A DNA stretch of 64,000 nucleotides, from NCBI GenBank assembly GCA_963696105.1, contig CAVOIP010000004.1:310001-374000 (forward strand), written 5' to 3'. The stretch's first letter is position 1; each line of letters starts with the position of its first letter. Both the position numbers and the translations under genes were made by a program. Below are positions 8,385 through 15,909 of this stretch, one piece after another. The notes under the pieces are model-generated. The model did no database searches. It was not told where the DNA came from and saw only the letters and a list, made by a program, of their open reading frames with translations. This DNA comes from CAVRTM01 sp963696105 (lineage in GTDB: Bacteria > Actinomycetota > Actinomycetes > Actinomycetales > Dermatophilaceae).

Positions 8385-9452
8385 TTAGAGCCGGGTGTGG
8401 ATTCGGATGGTGGTCCCCGTGGCGCCGGAGCGGACCTGCACCAGGTCACACAGCTGGTTGGCGATCCACAGCCCACGCCCGCCCTCGTTCTCCCAGGCAG
8501 GGGTCACCCGGCCCATCATCGGGTCAGTGATGCGTCCTCCGTCGTGGACCTCGCAGACCAGCGCCCCGGCCTCGCACCAGATCCGCAGGTCACCGGACCC
8601 GGAGCCGTGCACCAGGCTGTTGGTCGCCACCTCGTGCACGGCCAGGCCCAGCTCGGCGCTCGTCTCGGTGGGCACGCCCGCACCTAGCGCGTGGCCGATC
8701 ACGTCCTCACGCACGGCGACCAGGTCCCGGGCAACGAAGTGCCGGCACCATGCGGGGACCCCAGCTGGGGGCAGCTCGGTCTCGAACACCGTGCCGGCGT
8801 GGTGAGCGCCGCCGTACAGGGTGCTGCCGCGGTAGGTGTCCCGCTCGACCAGCGCCGGGTGGCTGCGGTGAGCCTCGGTGACCACGTCGGGGGCCAGGGC
8901 CTGTACGTCGTAGGAGCACAGCAGCCACAGCGGCGTGCCGGGATCGATAGTCAGGTTGAGCAGCGCTTCCTGGAACTGGCACTCGCTCACCTCCGCCGGC
9001 CGGCGGCCGGCCCAGATCGGCTCGCCGATGGCACGTACGGGCTGACCGTCGGCTACGTGCTGCTCCATGAAGGCCCGCAAGGCGGGGATGATGCGTGCGG
9101 GATTACGGCCGAGCTCGGCCATGTCGACGAACTCGACGAGGTGGGCGTCGGCGCCCAAGGCCGCACGCAGCAGCTCGATGCGCGCCTGGATGACCGCCAC
9201 CAGCACCGGCTGACCGGCCCGCAGGCCGTCGCGGAGGAACGGGACGGCTCCGGAGAGGAACTCCTGCTCGCCCTTCCACAGGAACGCCTCGTGTCGGAAG
9301 CCGTCGTGCGGCTTCGGCGCTGAGGTGAGGGTGGGTGCCGTGCCGGGACTTCCGGTGTCGAAGTCGTTGGTGGACGCGCCGGTGGTGGACGTGGGTCCCT
9401 CGAATGCGATGACGGCGCCCTTCTCTGCGGTGATCCCGGTGACGTGCCACAT
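8385..9452 (-). CDS. MEDS sensor plus HATPase anti-sigma-type regulator (RsbA-like)
   Basis: A 355-residue protein. After about 40 variable residues comes a MEDS (DcmR-sensory) domain: FRHEAFLWKGEQEFLSGAVPFLRDGL, here named at residues about 50-75, continuing to GTPLWLLCSYDV near residue 200. The C-terminal third is a GHKL ATPase of the anti-sigma/RsbW kind, with ELGLAVHEVATNSLVHG (N box), GRITDPM and GGRGLWIANQLCD (G boxes). Such proteins control sigma factors in the partner-switching stress network by phosphorylating an antagonist. No antagonist or sigma gene is adjacent, so its partner is unknown. Confidence 0.87.
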   Translation of the reverse strand: MWHVTGITAEKGAVIAFEGPTSTTGASTNDFDTGSPGTAPTLTSAPKPHDGFRHEAFLWKGEQEFLSGAVPFLRDGLRAGQPVLVAVIQARIELLRAALGADAHLVEFVDMAELGRNPARIIPALRAFMEQHVADGQPVRAIGEPIWAGRRPAEVSECQFQEALLNLTIDPGTPLWLLCSYDVQALAPDVVTEAHRSHPALVERDTYRGSTLYGGAHHAGTVFETELPPAGVPAWCRHFVARDLVAVREDVIGHALGAGVPTETSAELGLAVHEVATNSLVHGSGSGDLRIWCEAGALVCEVHDGGRITDPMMGRVTPAWENEGGRGLWIANQLCDLVQVRSGATGTTIRIHTRL

Positions 9453-9689
9453 CGCTGCCGCGGCAGGACGGGCGGTGCGACTTCAGGGTGGCAACCATGT
9501 ACGCCAACCACCAAGTAACCGATGAGGCCTTCGGCGGTCACCGCATACAAACGGCCCCAACGGCCGCCGTTCGCACCCGCGGCGCCGGCCGACGCTGTCG
9601 GGCGCTGCAACCGGAAGCCGACGCCTTGGACGTCGTTGCTCGCGGCGCTCGACGTTGCCACGCACAGGGTTGAGGCCTCAGCGTCCGGC

Positions 9690-10337
9690 TCAGACCGGCC
9701 AGGTCTCCCGGCGCCAGGCCGCGTCCCAGAACATCCACTCATAGCGGGTGGCCGTGGTGAACGCCTCCCGCATCCGTGTCCGGACCGGGTCGCCGGACTG
9801 GTCGGCGACCCGGTCCAGGATGGTCCTGGCCGCGACGGTCGAGGCGGTGAACGCCGGGTCGCCGTAGGTACCGACCCAGTCGCCGTACGGGTGGCGCGAC
9901 AGGTCGCCGACGTCGTGCTTGAGCCGACGGCCGACGTCGTCGTACACCCAGAAGCACGGCACCAGGCCGGCGACCAGGGCCGGGTAGCAGCCCGCGGCGG
10001 CCAGCGACAGCAGGTACGACGTGTACGCCGTGCAGGTGGGGGAGGGCTGCCACGCGGCGATGTCGGCGACGTGGCGCTCGTGCAGCGTCCGCTCGACGGC
10101 CACCGCGTTGCGGGCGCTGCCCGACCAGAACACCAGGTCCTCGGTCGTGTCGGCCTGGGCCGCCGCTGCGGCCAGGACCCGGCTGTAGCTGCCGAGGTAC
10201 AGGGCGTCCTGGGCGAGGTAGTACGTGAACGTCTCGCGGGGCAGCGTGCCGTCGGCCAGGCCGCTGAGGAAGGGCAGGTCGTCGATGGCCTTGCGCAGGA
10301 CGGCGGTGGCCTCCCAGACCTCGCCGCTGAAGGTCAT
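9690..10337 (-). CDS. tenA: TenA-family aminopyrimidine hydrolase
   Basis: A 215-residue TenA protein. It is an all-helical bundle with YYLAQDALYLGSYSR, ERTLHERH and the LVAGLVPCFWVYDDVGRRL segment typical of the family. TenA hydrolyses damaged thiamine pyrimidines to the usable hydroxymethyl form. The ATG overlaps the stop of thiD by four bases (ATGA), making it the last gene of a thiM-thiE-thiD-tenA operon under the TPP riboswitch. The closing RYEWMFWDAAWRRETW is also characteristic. Whether it uses the Cys (TenA_C) or Glu (TenA_E) mechanism is not resolved here. Confidence 0.95.
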   Translation of the reverse strand: MTFSGEVWEATAVLRKAIDDLPFLSGLADGTLPRETFTYYLAQDALYLGSYSRVLAAAAAQADTTEDLVFWSGSARNAVAVERTLHERHVADIAAWQPSPTCTAYTSYLLSLAAAGCYPALVAGLVPCFWVYDDVGRRLKHDVGDLSRHPYGDWVGTYGDPAFTASTVAARTILDRVADQSGDPVRTRMREAFTTATRYEWMFWDAAWRRETWPV

Positions 10338-11158
10338 GACCTGCCCCAGACGTCATGGAAGTGGTGCACCGGTCCGTGTCCCCGGCCCACCTCTAGCACG
10401 TCGGCAGCCGCGAGGGCGCCGGTCAGCCACGACTTGGCGTCCTGCGCCGTGCGGCTCCAGTCGGGGCGTTGCGGGCGCAGCGCGGCCAGGGCGGAGGACA
10501 GGCTGCAGCCGGTGCCGTGGGTGTTGACGGTGTCGATGCGCGGACCGGTGAGCAGCTCCACGCCGTCCGGGCCGACCAGGACGTCGGTCGCGGCGCCGTC
10601 CCCGGCCAGGTGGCCCCCCTTGAGCAGCACGCGCGGGGCGCCGGCGGCGACGAGCCGGTGTGCCTGGGCCACCATCGCCTCCACGGTCGTCGCCACCGGC
10701 TCGTCCAGCAGCGTTGCCGCCTCGGCCAGGTTGGGGGTGATCACCGAGGCGAGCGGCAGCAGGCGACGTACGGCCTCGACAGCGTCATCGGCCAGCAGCC
10801 GGTCACCGCTCGTGGCCACCATGACCGGGTCGAGGACCACGACATCGCAGCGCTGACGCCGCAGGAACGCTGCGACCGCGTCCGCCACCCCGGCGGTGGC
10901 GAGCATGCCGATCTTCACGGCGTCGATCCGCACGTCGGCGGCGAGCGTGTCGAGCTGCTGCGTGACGAACTCGGTCGGCACGACGTGGACGCCCGTCACG
11001 CCGCGCGTGTTCTGTGCGGTGAGCGCGACGAGCACCGACGTGCCGTAGGCACCCAGGGCGCTGAAGGTCTTCAGGTCGGCCTGGATGCCCGCCCCGCCGG
11101 AGGGGTCGCTGCCCGCGATGGTCAGGGCCACCGGCGGGCGTGCTGTCCGGGGCCCCAT
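10334..11158 (-). CDS. thiD: Hydroxymethylpyrimidine (phosphate) kinase
   Basis: A 274-residue ribokinase-fold enzyme that phosphorylates HMP and HMP-P for thiamine synthesis. The N-terminal GSDPSGGAGIQADLKT is the ThiD signature. DPVMVATSGDRLL and the anion-hole motif HGTGCSLSSALAA near the C-terminus are present. Its ATG overlaps the thiE stop by one base (TGATG), and its own stop overlaps tenA, so the three are translationally coupled. Confidence 0.97.
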   Translation of the reverse strand: MGPRTARPPVALTIAGSDPSGGAGIQADLKTFSALGAYGTSVLVALTAQNTRGVTGVHVVPTEFVTQQLDTLAADVRIDAVKIGMLATAGVADAVAAFLRRQRCDVVVLDPVMVATSGDRLLADDAVEAVRRLLPLASVITPNLAEAATLLDEPVATTVEAMVAQAHRLVAAGAPRVLLKGGHLAGDGAATDVLVGPDGVELLTGPRIDTVNTHGTGCSLSSALAALRPQRPDWSRTAQDAKSWLTGALAAADVLEVGRGHGPVHHFHDVWGRS

Positions 11159-11814
11159 CAGGGCGCCCCGTCCCACGCGGCGCGCAGGGCGCGCGCGGCC
11201 CCGGCCACGTCGGCCTGCCCGCAGATCGCGCTGACAACCGCGACGCCCGCCGCCCCGGTCGCCCGCACGAGCCGGGCGCGTGGGGCGTCGATGCCGCCGA
11301 TGGCCACGCAGGGCCACGGGCTGGCGGCACCGATCGCCCGCAACCGCTGGACCCCGCCGGGCTCGGCGGCGTCCGGCTTCGTGGCCTGCGACCAGACGGG
11401 CCCCACGCCGAGGTAGTCCACGGTGTCCAGGCCCGGTGCCAGCACCGCCCGTGCCTGCTCGACGTGCTCGACGGTCTGGACGGAGAGGCCGAGCCAGGCC
11501 GCCGGACCGAGGACCTCCCGCGCCGCGCGCACATCGAGGTCGGACTGGCCGACGTGGGCACCGTCCGCCCCGATGGCCTCGACGAGGTGCACCCGGTCGT
11601 TGACCAGCAGCGGCACGCCGGTGCCGTGGAGGGCCCTCACCAGCGCCCGGCCGAGCTCGACGAGCTCGTCGTCGTCCGCGCCCGGGTCGCGCAGCTGTAC
11701 GGCGCTGACCCCCGCGCGGGCGGCCGCGGCCACGGTCGCCGGGACTCCGAGCGCCCCACAGAGGGCGGTGTCCGTGACCAGGTACACCGACAGGTCCAGG
11801 CGTGTGCGCACCAC
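11158..11814 (-). CDS. thiE: Thiamine-phosphate synthase
   Basis: A 218-residue TIM-barrel enzyme that couples HMP-PP with thiazole phosphate. YLVTD begins strand one, VQLRDPGADD gives the conserved VQLR(D/E) motif, LLVNDRVHLVEAIGADGAHVGQ includes the substrate-binding residues, and GVGPVWSQATKPDA the phosphate loop. ThiM supplies the thiazole phosphate and ThiD the pyrimidine. The gap from thiM is only three bases. Confidence 0.97.
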   Translation of the reverse strand: MVRTRLDLSVYLVTDTALCGALGVPATVAAAARAGVSAVQLRDPGADDDELVELGRALVRALHGTGVPLLVNDRVHLVEAIGADGAHVGQSDLDVRAAREVLGPAAWLGLSVQTVEHVEQARAVLAPGLDTVDYLGVGPVWSQATKPDAAEPGGVQRLRAIGAASPWPCVAIGGIDAPRARLVRATGAAGVAVVSAICGQADVAGAARALRAAWDGAP

Positions 11815-11817
11815 GGG

Positions 11818-12627
11818 TCAGCTCACGCGCGCCGCGTCGGCCAGCCGGGCAGGAGTCAGCGCCGAGAGCTCATCCAGCAGGGCGACCGCGAAGGACCCGG
11901 GGCCGCGGCTGGTCGCCGCGGCGGACTCGGCCGCGACCGTGAGCGTGGCCGTCGCCGCGGTGGCGCCCAGCAGCGGGTCCGGGACGACGGCGGCGAAGGC
12001 GGCCACCAGCGCACCCAGGGCGCAGCCCACGCCGGTCACCCTGGTGAGCCACTCGTGGCCGTTGTGGACCCGGACGAGGCGGTCGCCATCCGTGAGGTGG
12101 TCGACGGGTCCACTGACCGCGACGACGGTGCGGTGCTCGACCGCCAGGGCGCGGGCGGCGTCCGCCGCCGACTCCGGGGTGTGCGCCGAGTCGACGCCCT
12201 TACCCCCCGCCCCGCCGGTCAGCGCCAGCACCTCGGAGGCGTTGCCGCGGATGACGGCCGGCCGCCCGAGGGCGAGCAGGTCCAGGGCCACCTTGGTGCG
12301 CCACTCGAGGGCGCCCGCAGCAACCGGGTCCAGCACCCAGGGCGTGCCGTGGTCGGTGGCCGCGCTGACGGCCCCCTCCATCGCCACCACCGTGTCGTCG
12401 TACGGCGTGCCCAGGTTGACCAGCACCCCGCCCGCGATACGGGCGAAGGCGGCGGCCTCGTGCGGGTTGTCGACCATGGCGGGGGCGGCGCCGACGGCCA
12501 GCAGGACGTTCGCCGTCCACTGGGCCACGACGATGTTGGTCAGTGACTGCACCAGCGGCGGCCGGTCGCGGAGGGCCTCCAGTGCGGCGGCACAGTCCGA
12601 GGCGGTGATGGCAGAGGTCGCACCCAT
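11818..12627 (-). CDS. thiM: Hydroxyethylthiazole kinase
   Basis: A 269-residue enzyme that phosphorylates the salvaged thiazole alcohol. Signatures are PLVQSLTNIVVAQWTANVLLA at the N-terminus, NPHEAAAFA, and the active-site loop TGVGCALGALVAA. Of the early thiamine genes only the salvage kinases are present (no thiC, thiG, thiS or thiO in the window), so this operon looks like salvage of both thiamine halves. It is the first gene after the riboswitch. Confidence 0.97.
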   Translation of the reverse strand: MGATSAITASDCAAALEALRDRPPLVQSLTNIVVAQWTANVLLAVGAAPAMVDNPHEAAAFARIAGGVLVNLGTPYDDTVVAMEGAVSAATDHGTPWVLDPVAAGALEWRTKVALDLLALGRPAVIRGNASEVLALTGGAGGKGVDSAHTPESAADAARALAVEHRTVVAVSGPVDHLTDGDRLVRVHNGHEWLTRVTGVGCALGALVAAFAAVVPDPLLGATAATATLTVAAESAAATSRGPGSFAVALLDELSALTPARLADAARVS

Positions 12628-12637
12628 TGGCGCTGAC

Positions 12638-12720
12638 GTCCCTTCGCTAGTGCGAACTAGAGCAGGTTCGACGGGTGTGTTCTCAGCCGTCCGGGACCAG
12701 CCCGGGCAGCACCCCGCGTC
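12638..12720 (-). promoter_or_regulatory. TPP riboswitch (THI element)
   Basis: Read on the minus strand the segment shows the conserved parts in order: ACGCGGGGTGC, GGCTGAGAA, ACACCC, GAACCTG, then GCGAAGGGA. CTGAGA and GAACCTG are the pyrimidine-sensing core. The final AGGGA sits about 11 bases from the thiM ATG and can serve as its ribosome site. Control by hiding that site when TPP binds is therefore likely. Confidence 0.95.
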
Positions 12721-12957
12721 ACCCGCGACTCTAGCCCAGACGCCAGTAGCGGCCGACCCCGTCGGCGTTCACCCGCCGTACGACGACCATCCGGATGTGC
12801 CGCAGTCCGCGTTCATGCCGATCAGCGGACGTTGGCGTCGCCTGCTCGTTCGGCTCAGAAGTCCGCACCGGTACTGGCTCTGGGTGCGAACGCGGGGGAC
12901 CGTGCTGCGCTTCGAGGGCTTCGGCGACGGGTGTGAGCGGGCTGGAATGCTGGCGGC

Positions 12958-13269
12958 ATGGACGTCGAGCTGCTGGTGGTGCCGCACTGCCCCAACGAGG
13001 TCTTGGCCTACGACCTGACCCGGGCCGCGCTAGCCGAGCTCAACCTTCGCGCGTCTGTCACAACGACCGTCATCGAGACCGACGACCAGGCCAAGGCGCG
13101 TTCGTTCACCGGCTCGCCGACGTTCCTCGTCAACGGCCTGGACCCGTTCGCGGTGCCCGGCGCGGCGGTCGGGGTGGCATGCCGGCTGTACCGCACCCCG
13201 ACCGGACTCGCCGGTGTGCCGTCGCTGGACGAGTTGCGCGAGGCGCTGCGGCGCGCAAGCAGGGCCTGA
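12958..13269 (+). CDS. Thioredoxin-fold small protein
   Basis: A 103-residue protein. The start VELLVVPHCPN resembles thioredoxin-like proteins whose active site keeps one cysteine (CxxN in place of CxxC). FTGSPTFLVNGLDPF is the cis-proline loop with the GSPT motif of this subfamily, and GVACRLYRT gives a second conserved cysteine. Such proteins occur in actinobacteria often next to metal or redox genes; the substrate is unknown. The ATG at 12958 lacks a strong ribosome site. Confidence 0.75.
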   Translation: MDVELLVVPHCPNEVLAYDLTRAALAELNLRASVTTTVIETDDQAKARSFTGSPTFLVNGLDPFAVPGAAVGVACRLYRTPTGLAGVPSLDELREALRRASRA

Positions 13270-13438
13270 GGGCGCTGAGCCGTTGCCGAGTCGGTCGCCA
13301 TGGGTCGGAGAGCGGCGACCTGCAGCTCGCACCGGCGGCAGATGGAGGCGCTGCCGGCGTGGGCGCGCAGCGCGAACCTAGGACCAGCCGGTCACCGGAG
13401 CTGCCGATGAGCGGTCATTTGTCCGGGTGGGTGGCCAC

Positions 13439-13551
13439 CGTCGCGCCGTGACTCGTCTCGTTGTGATCAACGGCGCTCCTGGCTCGGGCAAGTCGACGAT
13501 CGCGCACGCGCTGGCGAAGGACAGGCCGATGACGCTCGCCTTGGACATCGA
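13439..13551 (+). pseudogene. Truncated second copy of the P-loop kinase 5' end
   Basis: This is about 95% identical over 113 bases to 3943-4055. It encodes 35 residues (GTG start, Walker A GAPGSGKST, up to LALDID) and then breaks off into unrelated sequence. About 80% of the gene is gone. The break point coincides with the truncated end of a membrane-protein gene on the opposite strand, so one rearrangement made both. Confidence 0.88.
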
Positions 13552-13913
13552 TAGACGACGGAGACCACGGTGCTGGCGTAACCGAGCGCAGAGGCGATCA
13601 GCAGGACCGGGTTGCTCAGCGGCATGTCGGCCGCGAACGCCCCGCTCGCAGTGTGAACGGCGTAGAACGCGACCTCGGTGACCAGGAACGACGCCAAGGC
13701 TGTCCGGCCTCCCGGCCGCCCGCGGATGGTCGCGACCATCGCGACCGCGAACCAGACACCAGTGAGGATCAGTGGTATCGACAGGGCCGCCAAAGCATCC
13801 CAGCGGCGCCCGTACTGATGCAGGGCGTACGGAACCTGCCACGCGTAGTTCGCGGACGTGACGGCCACCAGCGGCCACCAGCGAAGCGTCCGCGCAGCGG
13901 AACTCGCGGGCAC
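13467..13913 (-). pseudogene. Membrane-protein gene truncated at its 3' end
   Basis: The minus-strand frame encodes about 120 genuine-looking residues with four hydrophobic helices (YAWQVPYALHQYG, then SIPLILTGVWFAVAMVA, SFLVTEVAFYAVHT, NPVLLIASALGYASTVVSVVY). At 13552 homologous sequence ends, and the frame continues for 28 codons through the antisense of the kinase fragment to a TGA at 13467. A GTG at 13913 is the best start I can propose; no ribosome site is visible. Function is unknown and the protein is probably not functional. Confidence 0.55.
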
Positions 13914-14223
13914 CTTGGGCTGTTGAACTTGTGGGTGGCTCGTTGAAAGCGGTCCCTCCCCGCGGCGGCGGCCGACCGGTGCGCGCGTAGACCCTGTGTA
14001 GCGTCGCGGTGCCCGTGTCCGCAATCGGGACCCCCCCGGGTCCGCTCCCATACGGCCCATGCTCCTGGGAGACCGCTACTCCCTCCTGGAAACCCACCGA
14101 GACCGGGACCACGGTGCTGTTCTTGCGGCGCACCCGCTCGCCGGAACCGACCGGGTGCGCCGAGGCCAGGGGTTCGAAGCCATCGACGACGGCGCGGACC
14201 ACCTCACCGCGCTGCCGGGCAGT
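13914..14223. other. 310-bp stretch without a supported gene
   Basis: Several overlapping frames are open on both strands but none has a recognisable motif or ribosome site. It lies between the truncated membrane-protein gene and the DUF1345 gene and may be decayed sequence. Confidence 0.4.
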
Positions 14224-14919
14224 TCACTTGCCGAGTCCGGCGACGAGGTTGATGGTTGTCGCGATGACGACGGCCCCGAAGACGTAGGACAGCAGCGCGT
14301 GTCGCAGGGCGGTACGGCGGATGTCCGAGGTCTGCAGAGGCGTGTCGGACACTTGGAAGGTCATGCCGATGGTGAAGGCGAGGTAGGCGAAGTCGGTGTA
14401 TCGGGGCGGCCCGGGCTCGTTGAAGTCGATGCCGCCGTCGGGTCCGGTGTAGTACAGCTTGGCGTACCTGGTCGTGAACAGGGTGTGCACCGTGGCCCAC
14501 GCCAGTGCCACGCTGGTGACGCCCAGGGCTGCGTCCAGATCCTTCCGTGGCCCCGACGCACCGGCTGCGAGCAGCAGTGCGACCGCGGCCAGGCTTGCCA
14601 CGGCGGCCATGAGGACCAGGACGTCAGAGGTGCCTCGGCCGGTGTCCTCGCGTTCGGCGTGCCGTGCTGTCTCCTGGGCGTCCAACGGCACGATGGTGAC
14701 CCACATCCAGACCGTGAACAGCGCGGCCGCCGCCATCCAGCCCAGAAGCAGACCGAGCTGCCAGGACAGGGGGACCGACACCGGCACGCCGACGGCGATC
14801 CCTGTGGCCAGCGACGCGACCACGCGGACGGTGGCGGAGGGTCCAACCGCCGGTCCGCGCCGCCGTCGGGGCAGGACTGCCCGGCCCGTGGGCCCATCCC
14901 ACCCACCACGGGGGTTCAC
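14224..14919 (-). CDS. DUF1345 membrane protein
   Basis: A 231-residue protein with five or six hydrophobic helices. The C-terminal RYAKLYYTGPDGGIDFNEPG and YTDFAYLAFTIGMTFQVSDT are hallmarks of DUF1345, a family of unknown function. The GTG start at 14919 overlaps the stop of the upstream DedA gene (GTGA), so the two are coupled. A charged inter-helix loop (ETARHAEREDTG) is near residue 100. Confidence 0.88.
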   Translation of the reverse strand: MNPRGGWDGPTGRAVLPRRRRGPAVGPSATVRVVASLATGIAVGVPVSVPLSWQLGLLLGWMAAAALFTVWMWVTIVPLDAQETARHAEREDTGRGTSDVLVLMAAVASLAAVALLLAAGASGPRKDLDAALGVTSVALAWATVHTLFTTRYAKLYYTGPDGGIDFNEPGPPRYTDFAYLAFTIGMTFQVSDTPLQTSDIRRTALRHALLSYVFGAVVIATTINLVAGLGK

Positions 14920-15566
14920 GGCCGGACCTCGAGGTGCTCCTGCTCGTGCTCTTGGTCGGCTCGGTGCTCGCTGCGGTGCTTGCGCACCCGCCAGGCCACC
15001 AGCGCGACCACCACCACGGCCAAGACGACGAGCGCGCCGTCTCGACCGAAGGTCTTCTCGACCTTGGCGTAGGACGCGCCGGCGAGGTAGCCAGCCGTGA
15101 CCACGGCGGCACCCCAGAGGATGCCTCCGGTGGCGTTGTAGGCCAGGAACTTGGGGTACCGCATGCGGGCCGTGCCGGCCAGGGCCGGCATGACGGCCCG
15201 GAAGAAGGCCACCCAACGTCCCAGCAGAACCGCGGACCCACCACGCCGGGCGAGGAAGTCCTGAGCCTCGTCCAGGCGCCGCCGCCGCTTGTCCAGCACG
15301 TGCCAGGTCAGCAGCCGTGGCCCCAGGTGCTTGCCGATCTCGTACCCCACCGAGTCGCCCACGATGGCAGCCACGATGACGGTGACGATGACGGCCGGAA
15401 GGGGAACGTGACCCCGGTGGGCGGCGACGCCACCAAGGAGGGCGGCCGTCTCACCGGGGAGCACGAAGCCGACGAACAGCGCGTCCTCGGCGAAGACGAT
15501 CAGCCCAACCACGGCCAGCACGGTCCAAGCGGGTGCGCTCAGGATGCTGTCGACGATGCCGCTCAT
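14916..15566 (-). CDS. DedA/SNARE-associated (VTT domain) membrane protein
   Basis: A 216-residue DedA-family protein. It has the FAEDALFVGFVLPGETAALLGG re-entrant segment, then GDSVGYEIGKHLGPRLL and the signature GRWVAFFRAVMPALAGTARM with conserved arginines. DedA proteins recycle lipid carriers such as undecaprenyl phosphate and affect envelope stress. The start at 15566 has GGAGGGAG about seven bases upstream. It forms an operon with DUF1345. The C-terminal tail is rich in H, E and R. Confidence 0.92.
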   Translation of the reverse strand: MSGIVDSILSAPAWTVLAVVGLIVFAEDALFVGFVLPGETAALLGGVAAHRGHVPLPAVIVTVIVAAIVGDSVGYEIGKHLGPRLLTWHVLDKRRRRLDEAQDFLARRGGSAVLLGRWVAFFRAVMPALAGTARMRYPKFLAYNATGGILWGAAVVTAGYLAGASYAKVEKTFGRDGALVVLAVVVVALVAWRVRKHRSEHRADQEHEQEHLEVRP

Positions 15567-15850
15567 CGCCGAGCTCCCTCCGCCACAGGGCGGGATGCCC
15601 GCCCCGGCAGCGGCGCCTCCTGGCGTGGGCTGAAACACACTCGTAGGGGTGACTGTCGACGCAGCGGCCAGGAGAAGGTTGTCAGGGGTGTGCGGGCCTC
15701 ATCATGGTTCATGCCGACTGTTCTACCCACCCGGCAGCCCTCGCATCCAGGTGCTGGGCAACGGATCCAGCGGTGCTCAGCGACCACCAGACCGCACCGG
15801 TCGCAGAGCCGCCCCAGGCAAGCAGTCTCGGTCTGGTCCCGGGCGCGCAC
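15563..15850 (-). CDS. Possible small zinc-ribbon-like protein upstream of dedA
   Basis: A 95-codon frame from GTG 15850 reads CLGRLCDRCGLVVAEHRWIR and then CPAPGCEGC, a cysteine spacing like a zinc ribbon. Its TGA overlaps the dedA ATG (ATGA), which hints at coupling. There is no clear ribosome site and third-codon GC is lower than in neighbours. The C-terminal half looks random, so this may be a decayed or chance frame. Confidence 0.3.
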   Translation of the reverse strand: MRARDQTETACLGRLCDRCGLVVAEHRWIRCPAPGCEGCRVGRTVGMNHDEARTPLTTFSWPLRRQSPLRVCFSPRQEAPLPGRASRPVAEGARR

Positions 15851-15909
15851 GCAGCATGAGCCCGCGTCGCTTCTGGGAGCTGACGGCCGTTCTAGCCATC
15901 CTGGCCGGT

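Noticed and set aside
12733..12830. Minus-strand frame ending RVNADGVGRYWRLG just upstream of the riboswitch
   Set aside because: Looks faintly protein-like but has no start, family or full-length support.
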